Source: Chloroflexota bacterium (lineage in GTDB: Bacteria > Chloroflexota > Dehalococcoidia > SM23-28-2 > RBG-16-64-32). Taken from it: DNA of 8,402 bases. Position numbers and translations under genes: made by a program. Positions 1-6,122 of the stretch are shown piece after piece (positions within the stretch are counted from its first letter, which is position 1; each line of letters begins with the position of its first letter). The stretch spans positions 1 through 8,402 of the forward strand of contig JADFKG010000090.1 of assembly GCA_022565075.1 (NCBI GenBank), in the 5' to 3' direction. The notes under the pieces were generated by a model. It did not search any database, was not told the origin of the DNA, and saw nothing but the letters and a program-made list of their open reading frames with translations.

Positions 1-746
1 GCCGGCGTGCGGCCGCGCGGGCGCGTGCCCTTGATCGGGCACGTCTCGATGCGGCGGCTGAGCGGGTCGAGCCTCAAGAAGCGCTCGGGTGAGGCGCTGA
101 GGATGTCGGCCTCGGGCAGCCGCAGGAAAGCGGCGAAGGGCGCCGGGTTGTCCTCGCGCAGGCGCAAGTAGGCGTCGAAGGTGTCGCCGGGCAGCGGGAC
201 GCTGAAGCGCTGCGAGAGGTTGACCTGGTAGATGTCGCCGGCGCGGATGTAGTCGAGTGCTCGCTCGACGGCGGCCTCGTAGCCCTTCCGCGTGAAGTTC
301 GATGGTGGCGGACCGGCCGTGTCATCGAGCGGGCTGTGCCGAGGCGCTGCGCTGGCTTCGACAGATAGCGGGCGTGGGTCGAAGCGCTCGATGCGCTCGT
401 AGAACGCCAGGTGGCACTCTGGCTGGCCAAGCTCGTCGACCGCTGTCTCTGGCAGGCGCTCGACGTGACGCTTGAGGTCGTACGCCAGATAGCCGGCTGC
501 CCCACCGGATCGTCCGCGGTGCTGGCGGAGCAGATCGCGCAGCACGGTGAACGGGCTTGCGGTGAAGCGGTCCGTCGAGCCGCGCGTCCAGAGCTCCACC
601 GTTTCGCCGAACGAGCGAAGCACGAGAAACGGCTCGGCGCCGTAGTATGACGCCTCGTCCGGGGCCCGGCCCGTGAGGGCGGTGTCCAGCCAGAACCCGT
701 AGGGCGCGGCGCAGATCGTGCGCAGGTCGCGAAGGGCGGGTGTCAC
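1..746 (-). CDS. pabB: Aminodeoxychorismate synthase component I (PabB), N-terminal part, cut by window edge
   Basis: Joins chorismate and ammonia (from the glutaminase subunit) to form 4-amino-4-deoxychorismate, the folate-branch precursor of p-aminobenzoate; cytosolic. The minus-strand frame is open from a GTG at 746-744 to the left edge, giving 248 codons. Visible landmarks are GGAAGYLAYDL (chorismate-binding N-terminal domain), then GDIYQVNLSQRF and SASPERFLRLDP, then IETCPIKGTRPRG near the edge. The Lys in PIKGT (about residue 239) is the PabB-type residue; anthranilate synthase TrpE normally has Ala there, so PabB is preferred. No in-frame ATG precedes the GTG, and a TACAAT box ends 6 nt before it, suggesting leaderless translation. 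The catalytic C-terminal half lies outside the window, so a PabB-PabC fusion cannot be excluded. The gene diverges from the AhpD-like gene at 844. Confidence 0.93.
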   Translation of the reverse strand, partial: MTPALRDLRTICAAPYGFWLDTALTGRAPDEASYYGAEPFLVLRSFGETVELWTRGSTDRFTASPFTVLRDLLRQHRGRSGGAAGYLAYDLKRHVERLPETAVDELGQPECHLAFYERIERFDPRPLSVEASAAPRHSPLDDTAGPPPSNFTRKGYEAAVERALDYIRAGDIYQVNLSQRFSVPLPGDTFDAYLRLREDNPAPFAAFLRLPEADILSASPERFLRLDPLSRRIETCPIKGTRPRGRTP

Positions 747-752
747 GCCTTG

Positions 753-758
753 ATTGTA
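753..758 (-). promoter_or_regulatory. Putative -10 box of pabB (leaderless)
   Basis: TACAAT on the minus strand, ending 6 nt before the GTG start of pabB, which places the expected transcription start on or next to the start codon. No good -35 hexamer is visible at 16-18 nt. The same arrangement precedes the genes starting at 2181 and 7995, which strengthens the reading. Confidence 0.5.
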
Positions 759-843
759 AGCGTTAAGATGTGCCCGATCATGGGGACCGACAGCATGCAC
801 AGACGCCGCAAGAGCGTAACCGCCCTGGCGGAAAGACGAATCG

Positions 844-1479
844 ATGGCTGACGGCACGACCGACACGAACGAAGCCTGGGTCGACCTCTCCCACGTGGGC
901 GATCTCTACTCAGCGATGCGCGCGTCCGAAACGCGGCATCCGTACGACTTCGGCTTCATGCCGGCGATGGCGCGCCTGATCGCGGCGCACGGCCGCATCG
1001 GGCCGGCGTTCAGCGCTCTGTTCTCGCAGATCATGTTCTCGCCGGACGGAAAGCTCACGCGCCGCGAACGGGAGATGGTCGCGGCGGTGGCGGCATCGGC
1101 GCAGGACTGCATGTACTGAACGCAATCTCACGCAGAGTTTCTGCGTGTCGAGGGCGGATCGCGAGAGCTGGCGGAGGCGATCAAGGACCAGCGCTGGCGC
1201 GAACTGGACCTGACGGAGCGCGAGCGGGCGCTCTGTGCGGTCGCGGAGAAGATGAGCGCGACGCCGACGCGCATGGTGCCGGAGGACTGGCGACCGCTGC
1301 GCGATCTGGGCTTCAGCGATCAGGATTGCCTCGAGGTGGGGCACATCGTCGGCATCTTCAACTACCTGACGCGGATGGCCGACGGGTTCGGCCTGCAACT
1401 CGATCCGGAAACGGGTCACGCTTCGGAGTCTGGCGAAGCGCTGCTGCGGCCGCCCAACGGGCCCGCCGGGAACGCCTGA
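844..1479 (+). CDS. AhpD-like / peroxidase-related selenoprotein (CxxU), read through in-frame UGA
   Basis: Predicted thiol/selenol peroxidase of the AhpD / carboxymuconolactone decarboxylase fold, 211 aa if UGA at 1117-1119 is read as selenocysteine (residue 92). The frame holds E77, C89-M-Y-U92 and H96, the same spacing as E118, C130, C133 and H137 of Mycobacterium tuberculosis AhpD; Cys133 there is the reactive thiol, so Sec would replace the catalytic residue. The context is AQDCMY-U-TQSHAEFLR, the usual family sequence with Cys at that place. After the UGA the frame stays open for 119 codons and keeps family features (the FNYLTRMADGFGL segment) up to TGA at 1477-1479. A perfect hairpin follows at 1129-1147. 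The start ATG has GGAAAG 8 nt upstream. Conventional calling would give two pieces (844-1119 and 1252-1479). Alternatives are a nonsense mutation or a sequencing error. Sec synthesis genes (selA, selB, selC, selD) are not in the window. Confidence 0.85.
1117..1147 (+). promoter_or_regulatory. Sec UGA codon and putative bacterial SECIS hairpin
   Basis: The UGA (1117-1119) is followed after 9 nt by an 8-bp perfect stem, CACGCAGA (1129-1136) with TCTGCGTG (1140-1147), closed by the loop GUU (1137-1139). The apical loop begins 17 nt after the UGA and has G at its first position, within what is known of bacterial SECIS elements (stem-loop inside the coding region just 3' of UGA, loop with an early G, recognised by SelB). 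Five of the nine codons after the UGA end in A or T (caa, tct, gca, ttt, cgt), against about 10 of the 91 codons before it, so the RNA fold rather than codon preference seems to set the bases. The bulged U of the E. coli fdhF element is not evident. There is no U-run after it, which speaks against a terminator. Confidence 0.75.
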
Positions 1480-1492
1480 GCGTTAGGCGTTC
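1470..1492. terminator. Hairpin across two convergent stop codons, possible bidirectional terminator
   Basis: GAACGCCT (1470-1477) and AGGCGTTC (1485-1492) form a perfect 8-bp inverted repeat with a 7-nt loop. It covers the stop codon of the selenoprotein gene (1477-1479) and that of the convergent phosphodiesterase gene (1483-1485). No T-run follows on either side, so intrinsic termination is uncertain. It may instead block run-on transcription or protect both 3' ends. Confidence 0.5.
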
Positions 1493-2181
1493 GCCAGGGC
1501 TGCGACTACGCGGTCCGGATAGTTTGAGCAGATGCCGTCGACGCCCTGCGCGATGAGCCTGGCGATCTGATCCGGCTGGTCCGCCGTCCAGGAGTAGAGG
1601 GCGAGGCCGCTGCGCCGGCAGTCCTCGGTAATCCGCTCGTCGATGCCGAGGAAGATGACGCTGACGCCCTGGGCGCCGATGCTCAGGGCGCGCTCGCGCA
1701 TCGCAGGCCAGTTGGCGACGCCTTCCGCTGAGACGAGCAGCGCGCAAGGGATTCGCGGATCGGCGGCGCGCATGCCTTCGAGCGCCTTCGGCAAGAACGA
1801 CCAGCTCATCACGTTGCCGACGGCTCCCGCGTCGGTGACCACGCGGGAGACCCGCTCTTCGATGCCCGGCTGCTTGATCTCCATCACGAGCAGCACCTTG
1901 CCCTTCGTGACGTCGAGCACTTCGGCCAGCGTCGGCACCGGCTCGCCGCCGGCGTCGAGCGCGCGCAGCTGATCTAGAGTGAGGTCCGCGACGGCGCCTT
2001 CGCCGTCGGTTGTGCGGTCAACGGTGGAGTCGTGCATGAGAACCGGCACGCCGTCTGAGCTGGCCTGGACGTCGATCTCGATCGCCTCGGCACCCAGTGC
2101 GATCGCGGTGCGGACGCCCTGCAGAGTGTTCTCTGGCGCGTGGCCACCGCAGGCGGCGTGAGAGATAACGAGCGGACGCAT
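1483..2181 (-). CDS. Glycerophosphodiester phosphodiesterase family protein
   Basis: GDPD enzymes hydrolyse glycerophosphodiesters to sn-glycerol 3-phosphate and an alcohol, in phospholipid turnover. This 232-aa protein has the usual single-domain length and no signal peptide, so it is probably cytosolic. Family marks in order: H8, HAPENT at 14-19, E35-I-D37, H50-D51, MEIK around 100-103, and a C-terminal YSWTADQPDQ...GVDGICSNYPDRVV segment typical of the TIM-barrel end. The catalytic metal ligands Glu and Asp and both His are present, but the Arg that normally follows the first His (HR motif) is Ala here (SHAACGGHAPENT). Activity or substrate may therefore differ. The ATG at 2181 has no Shine-Dalgarno, but TATACT ends 6 nt upstream, so it is probably leaderless. 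Its stop lies 3 nt from that of the convergent selenoprotein gene. Confidence 0.92.
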   Translation of the reverse strand: MRPLVISHAACGGHAPENTLQGVRTAIALGAEAIEIDVQASSDGVPVLMHDSTVDRTTDGEGAVADLTLDQLRALDAGGEPVPTLAEVLDVTKGKVLLVMEIKQPGIEERVSRVVTDAGAVGNVMSWSFLPKALEGMRAADPRIPCALLVSAEGVANWPAMRERALSIGAQGVSVIFLGIDERITEDCRRSGLALYSWTADQPDQIARLIAQGVDGICSNYPDRVVAALANA

Positions 2182-2187
2182 GCCCGG

Positions 2188-2193
2188 AGTATA
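2188..2193 (-). promoter_or_regulatory. Putative -10 box of the GDPD gene (leaderless)
   Basis: TATACT on the minus strand ends 6 nt before the ATG at 2181-2179. It sits in the 42-nt gap after the upstream hypothetical gene, so the phosphodiesterase may have its own promoter besides any read-through. No clear -35 hexamer is seen. Confidence 0.5.
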
Positions 2194-2223
2194 GGCGACG
2201 GCGATTTGCGGGCGGAAGCGGCG

Positions 2224-2862
2224 CTAAGCAGCTTCTGGTGTGCCCAGCGGGCCCGTGGGGGAGGCGCTCATCATCTCGGAGCGCTTGGCCTCGACTTCCG
2301 TCGCCAGCTCGCGGGCGACCAGGGACAGCTCGAAGCGGTGAGGCGACGTGGCCATCTTGCTCGGCTCGGTCTCGGCGAGGCGAGAGTAGATACTCTGCGC
2401 CATGAAGCGGATGGCGACGCGCCAGTCAAGTGCGGGCTCGGACTTGGCGTCCACGCCGTAGTCGCGGCAGTAGATGGCGCAGGCGCGTTCGATCTCTGAG
2501 TCCAGGCGTTGGGCGAGGACGTGATGAGTGGTCGCGGCGACTGCCGGGTCTTCCTGCGGAAAGACGAACGAAAGCGCGTGCTTGATGGCGCCGACGACCG
2601 AATAGTCTGGTTCGTGCGAGTCCATCTGGACGTTGAGGCGCCTCTGTTGCGCGAGGAACAGCGACAGGACGTAGACCTCGTGTGAGTTGACCGGCAGCCC
2701 GCGCGGCAGCACGCGGATCGCGGATTCGGCCCAGGCGCGCACCCGCTTGTCGAGCTCTTCTCCCTGGCGCTGGGCGCGCCGGAGCTGCTGCTCGTTCTCG
2801 GGAACGTAGAGCCCGTCGAGGGGATCCAGGCTGGTCGCATCGTCGGATCTAGTTTCTGTCAC
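2224..2862 (-). CDS. Hypothetical protein, 212 aa
   Basis: I do not recognise this protein. It is soluble-looking, with no signal peptide or membrane segment, and appears mostly helical with many charged residues. Residues 22-50 (ENEQQLRRAQRQGEELDKR) look like an amphipathic helix or short coiled coil, and the C-terminus (from about 200) is a Pro/Gly/Ser/Thr-rich tail. Two Cys sit at 128 and 132. The start is GTG at 2862-2860, supported by GAGGAG (2869-2874) with 6-nt spacing. It is read divergently from the GH1 gene and 42 nt ahead of the phosphodiesterase gene on the same strand, so partial co-transcription is possible. That it is a real gene rests on the strong ribosome binding site, the full-length frame and clean boundaries with neighbours. 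No function is proposed. Confidence 0.8.
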   Translation of the reverse strand: MTETRSDDATSLDPLDGLYVPENEQQLRRAQRQGEELDKRVRAWAESAIRVLPRGLPVNSHEVYVLSLFLAQQRRLNVQMDSHEPDYSVVGAIKHALSFVFPQEDPAVAATTHHVLAQRLDSEIERACAIYCRDYGVDAKSEPALDWRVAIRFMAQSIYSRLAETEPSKMATSPHRFELSLVARELATEVEAKRSEMMSASPTGPLGTPEAA

Positions 2863-2980
2863 TCAGTGCTCCTCAGTAGGTATGACGGTGAGGCGCTCGG
2901 GAGCCGTTACCCGACAATCAAGGGTGGCCGGTTAATGTTGCGTAGAGGCCCGGAGGCTTATCGGTAAAGTGGTCGTGCGA

Positions 2981-2986
2981 TAGAAT
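2981..2986 (+). promoter_or_regulatory. Putative -10 box of the GH1 gene
   Basis: TAGAAT, with a weak TTATCG at 2958-2963 in the -35 place (17-nt spacer). Transcription would begin near 2993, leaving a leader of about 44 nt that carries the ribosome binding site AAGGAG at 3022-3027. The 174-nt gap (2863-3036) is shared with the divergent hypothetical gene, whose own promoter I cannot place. Confidence 0.4.
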
Positions 2987-3021
2987 TGGCGACCAGCCGA
3001 CGCGGGCGTCCGCGACGATCC

Positions 3022-3027
3022 AAGGAG
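3022..3027 (+). promoter_or_regulatory. Ribosome binding site that fixes the GH1 start
   Basis: AAGGAG lies 9 nt before ATG 3037. It decides between this ATG and an in-frame TTG at 2986 that would add 17 basic residues and overlaps the putative -10 box. The ATG is preferred because family members begin with the FPDGFLWGTATSSHQVEG segment. Confidence 0.7.
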
Positions 3028-3036
3028 CAATTCGAG

Positions 3037-4338
3037 ATGGCCGATGATCTGCGCTTTCCCGACGGTTTCCTCTGGGGGACGGCCACGTCCTCACACCAGG
3101 TAGAAGGAAACAACAAGAACAACCAGTGGTGGGCCTGGGAGCAGGCCGGTGGGAACATCAAGGACGGCACCGTGTCCGGCATCGCCTGCGACCATTACAA
3201 CCGTTTCGCCGAGGACTTCCGGATGAGCCGCGAGTGGGGCCACAACGCCCACCGCTTCTCGATCGAATGGAGCCGCATCGAGCCCGAAGAGGGCCGCTGG
3301 GACGAGAAGGAGGTCGAGCACTACCGCCGGGTGCTGGAATCGCTGCACGAGAACGGCCTCGTCCCGTTCGTCACGCTGCACCACTTCACGAACCCGATCT
3401 GGTTCGAAGAGATGGGGGGCTGGACGAACGCACGCGCGCCGGAGCTTCTGGGCCGCTTTGCCGGGTACATGGCAGAGCAGCTTGGCGATGCGGTGCCTTA
3501 CTGGCTGACGATCAACGAGCCGCCGGTCCTGCCGGCTGCCAGCTACATCGCCGGCGTGCACCCGCCCGCGAAGCGCGATTTCGGGCTGGCGATGCAGGCC
3601 GCGCGCCACATCCTGATGTCGCTCGGCACGATGCACAACGCGATCCGCGAAAAGGCGCCGCACGACCCGAAGATCGGCCCCGTGATCAACATGACCTACG
3701 CCATGCCGGCCAGCGATTCGGAAGAGGACAAGGCGGCGGCGAAGCTGATGGACCAGTACTGGAACGCCTTCTGGCTGGACGGCATCCGGGACGGCGTGAT
3801 CGGGGCGCCGGCCGGACAGGGCGAGGAAGTGCCGGGGCTGAAGGGCGCCTGGGACATCGTCGGCCTCAACTACTACTCGCGCTCGGTCGTCGCGGCGGGC
3901 CGGGGCGTCATGGGCCTGCGCCAGGTAGCGCCGCCGCCGGAGGCCGAGACGAGCACGATGGGCTGGGAAGTCTACCCGGAAGGCTTCTACCAGAGCATGA
4001 TGCGCCTCAAAGACTATGGCGTGCCTGTGTACATTACGGAGAACGGCATCGGCACTGACGATGACGAGCAGCGCATCAGCTACCTGGTGCGCCACTTCAA
4101 GCAGATCCACCGGGCGATCGAGGACGGCGTCGACATCCGCAGCTACCTGCACTGGTGCCAGCAGGACAACTTCGAGTGGGCGGAGGGCTACCGCCAGAAG
4201 TTTGGCCTCTTCGCCACGGAGGAGGGCACGCTGAACCGCATCCCGAAGGGGAGTGCGCGATTCTTCAAGGACGTTGCGGTGAACAACCGCGTGCCGGGCG
4301 AGCTTGCCGAGAAGTATTCGGGGAAGTGGCTCGGATGA
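3037..4338 (+). CDS. Glycoside hydrolase family 1 beta-glycosidase
   Basis: Retaining beta-glycosidase (beta-glucosidase or beta-galactosidase type) that releases terminal sugars from beta-linked oligosaccharides or glycosides. It is 433 aa, normal for GH1, with no signal peptide, so cytosolic. Landmarks: FPDGFLWGTATSSHQVEG at the N-terminus (sugar-binding Q21), LHHFTNPIWF...GGW, acid/base Glu161 in TINEP, GLNYYS, nucleophile Glu335 in ITENG, and DNFEWAEGYRQKFGLF near the C-terminus. Both catalytic Glu are intact. The segment before DNFEW reads YLHWCQQ instead of the common YFxWSLx, which may shape the aglycone side of the site. The substrate cannot be read from sequence. The stop TGA overlaps the next start (ATGA), so the lipoprotein gene is probably translated by coupling. 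The long open frames overlapping it in other registers are shadows. Confidence 0.96.
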   Translation: MADDLRFPDGFLWGTATSSHQVEGNNKNNQWWAWEQAGGNIKDGTVSGIACDHYNRFAEDFRMSREWGHNAHRFSIEWSRIEPEEGRWDEKEVEHYRRVLESLHENGLVPFVTLHHFTNPIWFEEMGGWTNARAPELLGRFAGYMAEQLGDAVPYWLTINEPPVLPAASYIAGVHPPAKRDFGLAMQAARHILMSLGTMHNAIREKAPHDPKIGPVINMTYAMPASDSEEDKAAAKLMDQYWNAFWLDGIRDGVIGAPAGQGEEVPGLKGAWDIVGLNYYSRSVVAAGRGVMGLRQVAPPPEAETSTMGWEVYPEGFYQSMMRLKDYGVPVYITENGIGTDDDEQRISYLVRHFKQIHRAIEDGVDIRSYLHWCQQDNFEWAEGYRQKFGLFATEEGTLNRIPKGSARFFKDVAVNNRVPGELAEKYSGKWLG

Positions 4339-4895
4339 GAGCCTGGCTCCTTCTCGCGGTCGTTCTTGCAGTCGCCGTGGTGGCGTGCGGTGGCGATGAT
4401 GACGACGGTGGTGGCAGCGCTTCGCTGACGCCGGCGGCGACCGGGCCGATCGTCTTCACGAGCGATGCGTTTTCGTCGGGCGCAGAGATCCCCGCCGGCT
4501 TCACCTGTGACGGTGACAACATCTCGCCGCCTCTCGTGTGGAGCCGGTTGCCGGCGGGCACTGAGTCGCTGGCGCTGACGATGGACGATCTGGACGCCGA
4601 CGGCTATGTCCATTGGGTGATGTACAACATACCGCCGGACTCCATGGGGCTGGGTGCGGACACCTTACCGGACGAGGTGCTGGATGACGGCTCCTTCCAG
4701 GGAGTGAACAGCCGCGGCGAGATCGGCTACACGGGGCCGTGCCCTCCCGGCGGCGAGCATCAGTACGTCTTCCGCATCTACGCGCTGGACGCCGAGGTCG
4801 ATCTCGAGGCTGGGGCGACGTTGGCCGAAGTGGAAGCGGCGATCGAGGACCACGTGCTGGCGTTGAGTGAGCTCGTCGGCACGTACAGCCGCTAA
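4335..4895 (+). CDS. PEBP / YbhB-like (Raf kinase inhibitor-like) lipoprotein
   Basis: 186 aa. Residues 1-18 form a lipoprotein signal: MR, a hydrophobic run, then the lipobox VVAC with Cys18 as the lipid-attached residue. A flexible Asp/Gly/Ser linker follows (19-37), then a PEBP domain. PEBP marks are D84-D85-L-D87, the VHWVMYNIPP segment (His93) and GPCPPGGEHQYVFRIYAL (from 134), which form the anion-binding pocket. Cys58 and Cys136 lie where a disulfide is plausible in an exported protein. The family binds phosphate-like or small ligands, but bacterial roles are mostly unknown. It should be anchored on the outer face of the cytoplasmic membrane. The ATG (4335) overlaps the GH1 stop as ATGA; an upstream in-frame extension to 4155 would overlap GH1 and spoil the signal peptide, so it is rejected. 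Confidence 0.93.
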   Translation: MRAWLLLAVVLAVAVVACGGDDDDGGGSASLTPAATGPIVFTSDAFSSGAEIPAGFTCDGDNISPPLVWSRLPAGTESLALTMDDLDADGYVHWVMYNIPPDSMGLGADTLPDEVLDDGSFQGVNSRGEIGYTGPCPPGGEHQYVFRIYALDAEVDLEAGATLAEVEAAIEDHVLALSELVGTYSR

Positions 4896-4930
4896 GCCGG
4901 GCGCGCCGGTGGTGCTGCGGCTTCGCGGCT
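4887..4930 (+). terminator. Imperfect hairpin at the end of the lipoprotein gene
   Basis: AGCCGCTAAGCC (4887-4898, includes the stop codon) can pair with GGCTTCGCGGCT (4919-4930), 11 of 12 positions, around a 20-nt G+C-rich loop that contains the palindrome GGCGCGCC. There is no T-run after it, so it is a weak terminator candidate. The rest of the gap to 5048 holds a 7-bp inverted repeat (4944-4950 with 4985-4991) and a CCGCCGGCGG palindrome at 5006-5015, but no gene that I can support. Confidence 0.35.
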
Positions 4931-5048
4931 AGCTCTGCCTACCGGACGAAGCGTAAAGCTGAGATCCGTCAAGAGCAGCGCTCGTTCGTCCAGATGCTGC
5001 TACTGCCGCCGGCGGAGCTCAACGCATCGTCATCGGGGTCGCTCTGCG

Positions 5049-6095
5049 CTATTTAATCAGGCGAACCGAGTTTATCGATCCGCCATCATCGTAGGCTCCG
5101 AGCAGTCCCAAAACGTTTGCGTTGGCCTGCACATATTTGCCGATTAGGTCGCACGAGTTACCCTGGCCGGGGCCGGAGCAGGTGTAGCTCTCGATGAAGA
5201 ACAACGCGAATTCCTGGACGGTCACGGTGCAACTGCCGTTGCAGAGGGTATCGATCACCGGCACGAGTATCAATTGGTAGCTTGCTGCCGAAGGGTTCGT
5301 GAACTTGTTGCAGATCGCGGCGATTGACAGCCTGGACGGGTCACCTGCGCTTGGCGGGAACACCTCGTCATAGGTGTCGCAATCGTCTGACGTGTTGGCG
5401 AAGATCCAGTCGAGCGCGCTAACCGTCTTACCGACCATGTTGCCGGGCTGAGTCGTGACTTCGCTTGCGCAGTTGGCCGTCTCCGACCCAACAGAGCACA
5501 GCCACTGCTCGCTTCCCAGCATGAGGTTCTCCTCGTACTCCGACGATCCTGTCCCATCAAGCGCCAGGGGCAAGAAGTTTCCATCGCTGCTGTTTTGTGC
5601 GTTGTACTTGAGAGTCGCTGTGTCCCCCTGGCTCAGGCCGTCGAACACGGCTTGTTCGACGGCAAGCGGGGCCAGCAACGCTACGCCGACGACTCCGCCG
5701 GTGGCGGCCGTGGCGCTCACGTTCACGGTGCCGGAGGACAGGCCGAGCACCGGGGCAAATGCGAAGTCGACATCGCGAGACAGTGCCACTTCGATCGTGT
5801 CGTTAGTGGCGTACGTGCTCGAGACTGTGATTGCGCTGATTTCGTCTGCAGAGAACCCGTTCAGTGCTGCGTATGCCGTTGCGTCGGCGATGGCGGCGTC
5901 TGGATCGTTCGGCAGCATCTGTGCGCCGGCAAGGGCGGCCGCGTCGGCGGCGTTCTGTGCACTGCGTCTGTCTAGTGCCATCATCCCGATGTCAAACGTC
6001 AGTGCGAGGAACCCTATCAACACGGTCAGCGCCAGCGCGAAGAGCACGATGGTTTGCCCTGATTCTGAGGATCGGTTCTGGCTATGCGTGATCAT
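5049..6095 (-). CDS. TadE/TadG-like Flp pilus-assembly protein
   Basis: 348 aa. The N-terminus is the signature of the TadG-like family: ESGQTIVLFALAL, one membrane segment (about 14-36), then DIGMMALDRRSAQNAADAAALAGAQ. Such proteins are pseudopilin-like or membrane-anchored parts of the tight-adherence (Flp) pilus machine. The remaining ~290 residues are predicted to lie outside the cytoplasm, are Ser/Thr/Asn-rich and contain eight Cys (for example in WLCS, NCAS, DDCD, AICN, LCNGSC, YTCSG and NSCDL) that could form disulfides. No von Willebrand A motif is seen. ATG at 6095-6093 is chosen because GAGGAA (6101-6106) lies 6 nt or less upstream; GTG at 6122 would add nine residues. Codons look more A/T-rich than in neighbours, hinting at different ancestry. 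No other tad genes are in the window, though some could lie elsewhere. Confidence 0.88.
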   Translation of the reverse strand: MITHSQNRSSESGQTIVLFALALTVLIGFLALTFDIGMMALDRRSAQNAADAAALAGAQMLPNDPDAAIADATAYAALNGFSADEISAITVSSTYATNDTIEVALSRDVDFAFAPVLGLSSGTVNVSATAATGGVVGVALLAPLAVEQAVFDGLSQGDTATLKYNAQNSSDGNFLPLALDGTGSSEYEENLMLGSEQWLCSVGSETANCASEVTTQPGNMVGKTVSALDWIFANTSDDCDTYDEVFPPSAGDPSRLSIAAICNKFTNPSAASYQLILVPVIDTLCNGSCTVTVQEFALFFIESYTCSGPGQGNSCDLIGKYVQANANVLGLLGAYDDGGSINSVRLIK

Positions 6096-6122
6096 CGAGA
6101 TTCCTCGCTCCCTGTTTGCCAC

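Noticed and set aside
74..505. 143-aa minus-strand open frame
   Set aside because: Ser/Thr/Arg-rich shadow in another register of pabB, whose frame is intact here.
844..1119. Stand-alone 91-aa protein ending at the UGA, with a second gene starting at ATG 1252
   Set aside because: The piece ends in the middle of the redox motif and the 1120-1251 stretch continues the family sequence in the same frame. One read-through protein explains all of it better than two fragments.
1129..1147. Hairpin as an intrinsic terminator
   Set aside because: It lies inside the coding frame and has no T-run after it.
910..1419. 169-aa minus-strand open frame
   Set aside because: Arg/His-rich antisense shadow of the AhpD-like gene, with no family resemblance.
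844..1479. Pseudogene by nonsense mutation
   Set aside because: The only stop falls exactly on a catalytic Cys position, is UGA, and is followed by a perfect hairpin with unusual codon choice. No frameshift or further stop is present. Not fully excluded without the rest of the genome.
2986..3036. TTG start extending the GH1 protein by 17 residues
   Set aside because: Overlaps the putative -10 box and lacks a ribosome binding site, while ATG 3037 has a good AAGGAG.
3091..4152. 353-aa minus-strand open frame and a 310-aa plus-strand frame (3126-4058) over the GH1 gene
   Set aside because: Both are Arg-rich shadows typical of high-G+C coding DNA; the GH1 frame carries all catalytic motifs.
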